NCBI GenBank assembly: GCA_021018995.1
Contig: CM037595.1
Span: 95,740,491 to 95,804,490, forward strand
Direction of reading: 5' to 3'
Length of the DNA stretch: 64,000 nt
Source: Chloranthus sessilifolius
Lineage: Eukaryota; Streptophyta; Magnoliopsida; Chloranthales; Chloranthaceae
A program made the translations under genes and the position numbers. Below, one piece after another: positions 15,379 to 25,202 of the stretch. How positions within the stretch are numbered: the first letter of the stretch is position 1; each line of letters begins with the position of its first letter. Under the pieces are notes generated by a model, which saw only the letters and a program-made list of their open reading frames with translations, did no database searches and had not been told where the DNA came from.

Positions 15379-16156
15379 TTTGTCGGATTCTGTATATGAA
15401 CTGTAATAAAATTGAAAGAGAATGTTTATAATCAGGGTATAATCATGCTAGATAAAAAAACTCGCCGATTCTCTAAACAATCGTCATCGATTGTGTATCA
15501 CCGATTGTGTACACAATCGATGTCGATCGCATTAACAATCGACAGTATATATAATTGTCCAATTTCTTTTCCTTTTTTCTTCTTTTTCTTTTTCTTATTC
15601 TTTTCTTCCTTCGCCAAAATTTTCATTACTTCATCATTTTCGTCCCAAAGGAACCGAAGAGGATCATTACAGTGGTGGTGTTAGGTCCTCCTTAAAAGCG
15701 ATTGTATATGCATACGAAAGCGATTGCATAATTTCTACAATCGCTATCGATTGTATTATGCAATCGCTTTCGTATGCATATGCAATCGCTTTTGTTATTA
15801 TCCCTAACCATCCTTTAACCATGCATTATAATGATTTTATCGTCGATAAATGAATCAAATTGTCTATATCGATTATATAGACAATCTGTAAGTAGCTAGT
15901 AATAATTAAAATTTACTACAAAATGTGCACCGACGAAAGAGGAAGAAAAAAATCAACAGAAATTAATTATTTACTAGCTACTTACAGATTTGGTAGCTGG
16001 AAGATTGAAGAACAGAATGCTAGCGACTCTCGACCGCCTCTCCACCGACTTCGAACGAAAAAGTAAAAAAGTAAAAAGGTAAACAGTGAAGGGTTTGGTG
16101 AAGGCGACTATTTATTACATTGGGGGTAAATCCGGTATTTCTTAAAGGCGGAAGAT
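15379..16156 (-). other. MULE right non-coding arm with palindromic units
   Basis: This covers the probable 5' leader and intron of the ULP gene. Units of the CAATCG...CGATTG kind lie at 15470-15545. At 15709-15779 there is a perfect hairpin: two 24 bp arms (TGCATACGAAAGCGATTGCA plus TAAT and its complement) around ACAATCGCTATCGATTGT. A short sequence near 16000-16060 (GCTAGCGACTCTCGACCGCC) may belong to a first exon. An acceptor-like TATACAG precedes the ATG at 15378. Confidence 0.55.
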
Positions 16157-16252
16157 GGCTCGGCGCGAAGCGGGTCGATTTGGATAAAGGTGAAACTATA
16201 GGGTCTCTGCAGTAAAAGGTACATCTGACAAGGTCGATCAGGTAAATTTCCC
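16157..16252 (-). repeat. MULE right terminal inverted repeat
   Basis: The reverse complement begins GGGAAATTTACCTGATCGAC and matches the left repeat through GAGACCCTATAGTTTCACCT. The TSD copy ATTATATAG follows at 16253-16261. Confidence 0.85.
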
Positions 16253-16440
16253 ATTATATAGCCACGAGGAGGTGGAGGACTGATTGCGGCTGAGAAATGA
16301 TTCAGTACTATGGTTCCCACATAATATGGTGCACCCAGTTATGAATCACCGTTGGTTTTTAATATAGTGGTGATACAGTCGTAGTCACTATCACAAAATT
16401 CGTCAAATTAATTAACAATTTTGAAATTTTCGATAAATGT
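16253..16440 (-). promoter_or_regulatory. Displaced upstream promoter sequence of VPS8
   Basis: This begins with the right target-site copy. On the minus strand it ends CCACCTCCTCGTGGCTATATAA, which once ran straight into the TATA box now at 7309-7317. It is therefore ancestral VPS8 upstream DNA moved 8.9 kb away. Its far end meets a truncated Athila LTR, so fewer than 200 bp of ancestral promoter remain here. Confidence 0.55.
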
Positions 16441-17313
16441 GTTGTCGCTTGATGAGTTGATTCATCGAATCTTATAAATTTTCTCAATTTTTTTTTCATT
16501 TTTTTTATCATAGATGATTTTACCCTAATTTTTTTCTATATTGCTTTTGCTCATCTCAGGATAAATTCTAATTACCATCTAAGGTATGGATGCTAATCAT
16601 GAATTTATGAGGTGTTAATAATATACTTTCATGAATCTTATTAATTTTCTCAATTTTTTTTTTCATTTTTTTTTTATCATAGATGATTTTACCCTAATCT
16701 TTTTATATATTGCTCTTGCTCATCCCAGAGTAAATTCTAATTACCATCTAAGGTATGAATACTAATCATACATTTATGGGGTATTAATAATACACTTCCA
16801 TGATCTCATATCTGGAATGTGGAATTTATTCCATGATTAAATTTTGAATACCATTTGAGATATAGATGTTAATCATACATTCATGGGGTGTTAATCATAC
16901 ACCCCCACGACCTCAGATTTGCAAAGTAAAATTTACACGAATCTAAGGTATGAATGTTAATCATATATCCATGGGGTGCTAATCATGCACCCCCATGATC
17001 TTATATTCATATATGATTAGGTTCAATATTTATGCGTTGTGCATCTTGCAATAATATTATGTCTTGATTAATAGATTTGTATTCCGTAAATGATCAACCA
17101 ATCATGTGAGGAATTAGTATCCTAATCCTCTCTTTTATCTATCTGTTTAATTTATTTTATTGTCTAGCTTTAAATCTTTTCACTCTCTCGAAAGTTAGTA
17201 AGCTAGTTACATATTGCTTGTGATATATGGTTATTATTGCAATTAATTGTTGTTCCCTTATATTTAATTATCTAATCAATCCTCGTGGGAATGATCATGT
17301 ACTCCACACCCAC
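16440..17313 (+). repeat. Left LTR remnant of the Athila-like element
   Basis: It matches the downstream part of the right LTR (42690-43253): CATCTCAGGATAAATT, CATCTAAGGTATGAATG, TTAATCATACATT, GAGGAATTARTATCCTAATCC. The LTR start found at 41812 is absent here. Positions of about 16455-16790 are a 165 bp tandem duplication (GAATCTTATNAATTTTCTCA repeated), which the right LTR lacks. Confidence 0.7.
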
Positions 17314-17317
17314 TTTT

Positions 17318-17333
17318 GCGCCGTTGTTGGGGA
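17318..17333 (+). other. Primer-binding site like tRNA-Asp
   Basis: TGCGCCGTTGTTGGGG closely matches TGGCGCCGTTGCCGGGG, the complement of the plant tRNA-Asp 3' end used by the Athila/Tat group. It lies four bases after the LTR end. Confidence 0.75.
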
Positions 17334-17399
17334 TTAGGCGTAGAAAATTCACAATTTTTAGGAAATAGAAAATTAATTTTAATCAGTTCTATAGGTTTA

Positions 17400-18000
17400 A
17401 ATTGGTATTTTTACTAGTTTTAAAACTAAAAATTAAAAAATAAAAAATAAAAAATAAAAAATTCGAAAAACTGAAAATTCTTCAATCTCGATCGATCGAC
17501 CTTCCTGGTCGATCCATCGACTCTCAAAAAAAAAAAAATCTCCTACATAATTCGAGTTGTCAAAATTTTAAATTCAAATTCAAAATTTTGAAATTTTAAA
17601 ATTTGGAATTTTGGAATTCAAAAAAAAAAGAGAGAGAAAGAAATCTTGCAAAATTCAAAAAATTTGAATTAAAAAATTTTCAAATTTCAAATTTCAAAAT
17701 TTGAAGTCTAAAATTTAAAATTCAAAATTTAAAAGTCAAAATCTTAAAATTTGAAATTCAAAATTCAAAATTTTAAATTTAAAATTTGAAACTTAACATT
17801 TGAAATTTGAAACTCAAAAGTTAAAAATCTTTAGAAATCTTATAAATCTTTAGAACCGTTGAATTTGAAAATTTTGAATTTGAAATTTGAAATTCGAAAG
17901 TTGAAACTTAAAATTTGAAATTTAAAACTTATAATTTGAAGTTCGAAATTTGAAATTTGAAAAAAAAAAAATTAATTTCAAATTTGAAATTTTCGATCGA
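17400..18000. repeat. AT-rich self-complementary leader
   Basis: About 500 bp are made almost only of AAATTTGAAATTT, AAATTCAAAATTTG and similar words, with A-runs up to 12. The words are their own near-complements, so the strand can fold many ways. A few GATCGATCGACC words sit at its edges. It belongs to the Athila leader between primer site and gag. Confidence 0.75.
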
Positions 18001-18269
18001 TTGAGCCAATAACAATCAATCAAATATTGTTTCCGATCATTCAAATAAAAAAAGAAAAAGAAATCAAAGTTAATTCATGAGGTGTTTTTGTTGATGTGTC
18101 TCAAACTATTAAGACCTGTGCACACTACGGGTTTGCATGCATACTAGGTCCTCTAGAGAAAAATCTTTAGAACCTTTAAATTTTGAGATCGAGCATACTT
18201 GTCGCTCGAATCGATAAGAGACTATATCAAGACGTGAAGTCGAAGTCGAAACTTTAGTTCAAATCGATA

Positions 18270-19735
18270 TGGCTACAATTGGAAATGGAGAACCCTCACA
18301 CAAGAACGAGGAAAAACCAACATTGAGAGATTTGTTTGCTCCAATCACCACGAATACCCCCTCTTGCATGACATATCCCACCACACATGGTGGCTGATTT
18401 GAGATCTGGACAAATGTGATTCAAATTCTCCAAATCTTTCATGGTATAAATAGAGAAGATCCATACCAGCACATAAAAAACTTCGTTAAAGTTTATTCTT
18501 CAGTATATCAAAATTTCAATGAGGAATCGTGAGGCTACGATTATTTCCTTTCTCTATAAAGGATAAGTCCAAAGCATGGTTAAATTCATTACCAGCTGGA
18601 TCTATAACTACCTGGGATCAGATGGTTAAAAAGTTTTTGTCAAAATTCTTTCCCATGGAAAAATGCCTTGAGACGCATGATAACTGATTTTACGCAACAA
18701 GATAATGACAGATTCTATGAAGCGTGGGATAGATTCATGGATTTCTTATTGAAGTGTCCGCACCATGGATTTCTAAAGTAGAGATTAGTCCAATATTTTT
18801 ACAATGGATTGGATCAAGCCAATCGACATCTTGTGAAATCAATGAACAACGGAGTATTCCTTGGACTTAGGGAAAATGAATCATATCATTTCCTCGAAAA
18901 GTTGGTCGAAGATTCACAGCAATGGGACTTCACAAAAACTCGTGATCAACCAATCAATAATCGAGACCAAGCAGGGAGTTCAACAAAGAAGGGAGAATTG
19001 TACGTGGTAAAAGAGACACCTGATCTCATAGCAAATATAGACTTTCTTACTCAACAAGTTGAGGAATTAAAACTGAAAAAAAATCTGAGTATTGTGAATG
19101 TTCAACCGGACCCATGTCCATACTGTACCAGTCCAATGCATACGATCGATGGTTATCCATCAATGCAGAATTATTCAGAAGATTCTTTCGAACAACTGAA
19201 TGCATTGAATAACTACGGGTGTAATCAGGGAAATGTCTTCAACGAGAGCAACCTGAATAGTTGGAAGTATCATCAAAATTTCTCATGAACGTAAAAAAAT
19301 CAAAAACCTCAAGCCAGAGGACAGAGGATGAACTTCTATCCCCAGCAAAATTGCAGTCAAGCACCCCAGCAACAGTTTGGTCAAGGGCAATTTCAACAGC
19401 AAAACTTTGGTGGTGTGAACCAATTCCACCAAAATTAGAATCAAAGTGGGCAATCCAGGCAATCTGCCCAAAATTTGTAGTTTTCACAACCAATAATGGA
19501 GTATCAGAACCAACTCACACAACAACTCGTGGCCCAACCGAACCTTGTGCAAATGTTTCCACCACTTGGATTTAACAATCATCAGGAAAACGCCGCGCAA
19601 CGACCTCCTCAGAACCAATACCCTCAGAATGATGACTTATTAAAGCTCATTCAATCAAATACCTCCTCGATATCGAAAATAGAGACTCAAATTGGTCAAT
19701 TGGCAACACTCCTCTGTGAAAGAGAGAAATGATCA
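18270..19735 (+). mobile_element. gag region of the Athila-like element (fossil)
   Basis: The start MATIGNGEPSHKNEE and the retrotransposon gag pattern (WDRFMDFLLKCPHHGF, YFYNGLDQANR, FLEKLVEDSQQWD) are recognisable, followed by a Gln/Asn-rich stretch and PCPYCTSPMHT. The gag packs RNA in the particle. The reading is broken in several places. Confidence 0.7.
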
Positions 19736-21015
19736 TTTCTGAGCCAACCAATGCCAAATCTAAGAGGGCAGATGGTTATTGAGCAAGCCTCAACCTCATC
19801 GCATGATGAGAATCAACAGCAGATAAGGGCAATCACGACATTCAGATCTGGGAGGCAGATTGATAACAAAGTGGTAATGCTAGAGGAGGACAATAAATCT
19901 AAACTTGAAGTTCAAACTGAGAAGAATGAAGAAGTTGAAGAAGAGGTAGAAGGAAAGAAGGGTGAAGAAAATAGCGAGACACAGAGTTTCGTGCCTAAAG
20001 CCTCGTATCCTCAAAGGCTGATGGCACAAAAGAAAAATCATGATCCGAAAGGGATCATTGAAATGTTCAAACAATTGAATATCAACATCCCCTTCTTAGA
20101 TGTCATCCAGCAAGTACCTGCATACACAAGATTCCTAAAGGACTTGGTCACAATAAAGAGAAAGACTAATGTCCCGGAAAAAAACTTTTTTAGCCGAACA
20201 AGTAAGTTCAGTGTTACAAGCGAGACTCCCAATTAAGTACAAGGACCTTGGCAATCCTACCATCTCGATCATCATAGGGGAGAATCGTATTGATCAAGCA
20301 CTTTTGAATCTTGAGGCAAGCATCAATTTGTTACCATAGTCTGTCTACAAGGAGTTCGAGTTGGGTGAACTAAAGCCCACAGCAATGATCCTTCAGCTAG
20401 CTAATAAGTCAATGAAAATCCCTAGGGGAATTGTAGAAGACGCCCTAATCAAGGTAAACTCTTTCTAGTTTCCAGTTGATTTCATCGTCTTAGACATGAA
20501 CCTATCCCTAATCTAAAGAATAAGATCCCGATGATTTTAAGAAGACCATTCCTAGCAACATTAAATGCATTGATCAATTACCAAAATGGGATAATAAATC
20601 TATCATTCAGGAACATGACTGTGGAACTGAACATTTGCTTCTGAAATTGAGGATCCTCTAGAGGCCTGCTTAGCCCATTTCGGCGAGGACTTTGATGTGG
20701 ATCAGATGATTCAAGAAGTAAATAATATGTTGGACTCCACACCACTCTTGGGAGAAGAGGAATGGCAATCGAAAGCTAAGGCCAAAGAAGAAGTGACAAG
20801 AGAAGAGATAAAAGAGAAGGAGAAACCCATATTGGAACTCAAACCTCTCCCTGCCAATCTGAAATATGCATACTTGGGAGAGGACGAAACTCTTCAAGTG
20901 ATAATTTCATCAAAATTGGATGAGGACCAAGAAGGGCAGCTTATAGAAGTGCTCCAAGACCACAATAATGCAATCGGATGGTCAATAAAGGATATAAAAT
21001 GTATCAGCCCAACGG
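19736..21015 (+). mobile_element. gag-pro linker and protease region of the Athila-like element (fossil)
   Basis: A Glu/Lys-rich linker (about 19751-20000) is followed by YPQRLMAQKKNHDPKG and FKQLNINIPFLDVIQQVP, which are hallmark Athila sequences before the protease. The protease-like stretch (LNLEASINLLP) and IKYKDLGNPTISI follow, and the pol linker ends at the chromovirus insertion. Broken. Confidence 0.7.
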
Positions 21016-23525
21016 TGTAATATCCCAAAAAATAGAGCGTTTAACTTTGACCTCGGGATCCGTGCCCGATTAGTCATAGGGTTGACCAAGTGATGGTCAA
21101 ACAATGAACTCGTAAAGTGATGAACTAATGTGAGGTCGGTACGACTTAAGAGTAGTATATAGTATGAGTTAGTGGTCACATACACCTATCTCTGGTGTAT
21201 GTGTTTAACACATAAGGCAGGAGAGGGAATAAAAAGGGTTTTAATAACCCTAGTTTCTTTTGCTTTGGTTGTTGAAGAGAGAGTCAAGGGGAGAGAGAGA
21301 GGAGTAAAGAGGAGTTATTAAAGAAGAAGTGAATGCAAATTAAATGACTAATTAGAGCATTCATTGACGGATTCAAAGCGATTGGGATTGTGAAGCAAAT
21401 GATGGAACCCTAGCCATCAAACCCACAAAATCCCTCTAGGGGATTCTTGAGGTGAGTTTTAAATTGAAGTTAATGCATAGATTGTAGATGTTTAAATTCA
21501 GTCAAATATGCTTAAAATGATAGATTAAAGGCATAGAAAAAGAAAGGAGAACGAATTATAAGAACAGCCCGGAAGGGGGCTGAATCTGGCCAAATCGATT
21601 AATCGAAATTGAAGTTCGATTAATCGAATTTGGCCTAGAAGTTGAAAAGTCATGAAAGCCCGATTTCCATTAATCGAATTATATTTCGATTAATCGATTT
21701 GGATTTCGATTAGTCAAATTGAACATTGATTAATCGACTGGGTACCTCCGGTGGCTGGAGAAAGGAGACCTGGGAAAATTGATTAATCGATTTTTGATTT
21801 CGAATAATCGATTTGGGATCGACTAATCGATTTCAGACTTTCGACCATTCGATTTGAGAATCGACCTTATTATGTTAGAGACTTCGATTAATCGATTTGG
21901 GATCGATTAATCGAATTTGAATCTTGATTAATCGATTTTGAGAATCGATTAATCGATTTGGGTTTCAATTAATCGATTTTGGGAATCGATTGATCGAATT
22001 GTATTTCGATTAATCGATTTTGGGAATCGATTAATCGACTTTGGCAGTTTTACTTAACTTTATAATTTTCCTTTGAAATTTATGGAGGGTCTAGGACTTC
22101 CTTCATTACATCTTTAGTGATGTATTGCATGTGTTATGATGTACCATAGGTGGTACATGTGAAAGCGAGCACAAGGAGCCGTGTAGGACCTTGATGCTTG
22201 GACCTTCAGAGAATTGAGGTAGGGAACACCTTGAACATGTACTTTAATTTCAAGAGCATGTATGTAGTGATATAATTATCAAAATTGAAGTTATTTTAAT
22301 TACGAAAAGCTTTGTGAAAATGGGTGTGTGTGTAACACCAAGAATGTGAAAAAGGCATCGGTGTGATGCACGTGATTAAGATCAAGTAAACTAATAAGAA
22401 TGAGGCATTCCCAGGGGATGAGAAAGTAATAAAGGCATCAGGTGTGATGCGGGTATGTATACATCCCAGGAATGTATATATGTATATGTGATTGAATAAT
22501 TATTGTTAAGGCCTAACTAATATAAGATAGCACACTTACATGGTGAACAACTATATGTAAAGCACATATTATTTTTGTTATTTGAGATTTGATAGGATAC
22601 CCCACCGACGTGGCGGGATACCCACGACTGACGCGACAGGATATCCGTGATCGGTACGGCGGCCAATCCATATACCAGTGCGGAGGTTTATCCGTAACAG
22701 TAAGCACATCCCAGGGATGTTGAGTGATATTTAACCCCGCCGCCTAATGAGATAGGGGCTTGGGTAGTATTCCCAGGGAATACATTATTTACAACTGTCT
22801 ATTTAGATGACGATGAAGGGTATCTCATCGGGGCTCGATGCTATATTGCTCGGGGATTACTTAAGTTGAAGATTTAAGTTTTGCTTTAGGCCTGTTCAGT
22901 GTCATTCATGATAAATCAACAGTAAAGTAAGATATGCAAATTATCAGTAAACTTGAATGTAAATCATCAGTTTTTAAACAGTTTTCTAGCAAATGCATAA
23001 ACACATCATGCTTAGAATATCATGGAATATATGTGAGTCTTAATTTATATATTCATTGTATTTGTTCCCTATTGAGCTAGGATGTATCTCACCCTTTAGA
23101 CTATACGTCGTAGGTCCATTGATAGTAGCTGTCGAGGCTTCGGGAGACGTAGATCCGAGTGATTCGAATTACGTGCCTGGAGACGAGTTGGAGTCTCCAC
23201 CTGAGGACTTCTTCTAGGAGACTCTGCTGTGTACTTTGATAAACATGTAATTAAATTAAATTATTCTTTTGGTGAACCATCTGGGGTGATCTATTTATCA
23301 CCGATGGTTCGGGTCGGTTCTCTGTTCATGCAGTGGCATGAAAGTAGAACTGTCTTCTGCGTATGCCAGTTGGGGATATTAACTGTTTCCGCTAATATGA
23401 AATTAATTGCTTTATTTGTCTATTTGTGCTTGTTATACCAATATTCCGTGCTTAGCTTTGGGGCACGGTCTGGAGGATCATGCTAATGGCACGAGTTTCG
23501 GGGTGCCAAAATCCGGGCTGTCACA
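21016..23525 (+). repeat. Left LTR of the chromovirus (2,510 bp)
   Basis: Begins TGTAATATCC and ends TGTCACA. It contains the TCGATTAATCGA array (about 21585-22045). A TATA-like and polyadenylation-type region cannot be fixed by eye. Confidence 0.88.
21585..22045. repeat. TCGATTAATCGA palindromic array in the left LTR
   Basis: Some fifteen to twenty half- or full-palindromes of the form TTCGATTAATCGATTTGGGA recur every 20-35 bp, with variants GAATCGATTAATCG and GATCGACTAATCGATTT. The same array is at 31920-32385 in the right LTR. Confidence 0.85.
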
Positions 23526-23639
23526 GTTGGTATCAAAGCGTTTTCTTTTAGAAATTCTGACAATCATTCTTTTGTCAGAGCATAGGGACTTCTGCTAATG
23601 AAAACTTTGTTTTCACGTGCAGACCGTTGTATTTTCTAG

Positions 23640-24937
23640 AGGAAGGGGCCGACCCAGGGGCGGCCATAGTAGAAGCTTGCATAGTCGAGATGATTTTATC
23701 TCAGATACCAATAGAGTACCCATAGGAGATGGAGGGGCTTCTGATAGTAGTGGCCAAGGGAGCCAAGATTAGGGAGAGAACCGTGATCGGGATCGTCAGG
23801 ATCAAGATCAGAGAGAACAAGAAAGGGTTAGAGAAAGAAATGAAGATAGGGAGGAGCGTCAGAGGATGATGCACACCATAGAGACCATGGCAGCTGCTAT
23901 GGCTCAACAGGTAGCATCTTTGGCAGCTCATCACGCCCTGGCGACATCGACCACAGACACCTCCGATTGGTTTAAAACACTTGACATCTTCTACTTTTAC
24001 TGAGTTTAGGAGGATGAGACCTCCTAGCTTTTCTGGACAGGGAGAGCCCATAGTGGCCGAGCATTAGCTGAGTGAGATGGAGAAGGTATTCAGTGTACTG
24101 ACGTGCGCGGAGGACGAGAGCGCTCGTTGGGCAGCCTACATGCTAGACGGAGAGGCTGGGCCTTGGTGGAAGTCCGTTTCACAGACTAGGGCCCAGGAGA
24201 CTCCAGATATGCCCTGGACATGGGATGAATTTGTCGAGGAATTTAACAAGCAGTATTTTCCAGAGGTGGTGAGGAACCAGATGAAAATTCAGTTTTTACA
24301 ATTGGTGCAAGGGAAGATGAGTGTGAGAGAATATGGAGTGGAGTTCATGCGACTCGCTCGCTTTGCGCCTGACTACGTCATCACAAAGATTATGAGAGTA
24401 AAAAGGTTTCAGCAAGGGTTGAGATTAGACGTGAGGGGAGGAGTAGCACCATTCCAACTAAGGACCTATGGGGTGGTCATGAGCAAAGCACTCGTAGTAG
24501 AGGAAGAGAATAATAATAAATACCGTAAGAGATAGCAACAAGGAAGGTGGAACACTGATCAGAGTAGAACAGAGAATTATGAATCGGTGAACAAAAAGCC
24601 GAGGTTCATACCAAACAATTAGAAACCACCGTTCCAAGGAGGTTATGAGAGACCGACGCAGCAGAGCAACCAGCAGAGATTTCCATTGCTCGCGTCGGGG
24701 AGACCGATACACTACGAGAGCTCTATAATTACTACCGGTGCTACATTTACACAGGGTGCTTCTCGAGTAGCTTCTTCTACACCTCGTGAGACTTGTGCCA
24801 AGTGTGGCAAGCCTCACAGGAAAACAGACTGTATGATAGGCACTCGGGATTATTTTCGATGTGGCAAGGTGGGCCACTTGATCAAGGAATGCCCTAAGAT
24901 GAACAAAGGGAAGACGGCTTCAGCACCTATTCCATGA
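23640..24937 (+). mobile_element. gag region of the chromovirus (fossil)
   Basis: Retrotransposon gag signature (MLDGEAGPWWKSVSQTRA, WDEFVEEFNKQYFPE, FLQLVQGKMSVREYGVEFMR split over the stretch) and, at the end, CCHC knuckles CAKCGKPHRKTDC and CGKVGHLIKECP. Broken. Confidence 0.8.
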
Positions 24938-25202
24938 CCTATACAAGCGAGGAAGCCGATCGTCCAAGGAAGAGCCTACGCAGTCACAGCTCAAGAGGCT
25001 CAGAATATAAACGATGTCATTCAAGGTGAGCTTCCTTTTAAATAAAGAATTTCAATTCTTGAAATTTTAGATAAAGAAGATGCATCCATATAGAAAATAT
25101 AAGAGAACTTGCATGTGATAAATTCTGGTATGATAATAAACAATATATATATATATATATGTATGGTTAGGTATGTTATAAATATATAAGAAGGGAAGCG
25201 AC

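Larger units (their letters stand above)
7318..16252. mobile_element. KAONASHI-type Mutator-like element (MULE), 8,935 bp, complete but inactive
   Basis: The ends are inverted repeats beginning GGGAAATTTACSTGAYCGACC. They are flanked by 9 bp target duplications CTTATATAG (7309-7317) and ATTATATAG (16253-16261), 8 of 9 identical. Inside are mudrA on the plus strand and a multi-exon ULP1 protease/DUF1985 gene on the minus strand, converging near 10.8-11.2 kb. MULEs that carry ULP1-like genes are known in plants as KAONASHI elements. Both genes are inactivated by in-frame stops only, so the copy cannot make its own transposase. Palindromic repeat arrays of about 22 bp periodicity occupy the non-coding parts. 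The element lies directly upstream of VPS8, fitting the known MULE preference for promoter regions. Confidence 0.9.

Noticed and set aside
24458-24877. Minus-strand 139-codon frame
   Set aside because: Antisense shadow of the chromovirus gag and zinc knuckles.
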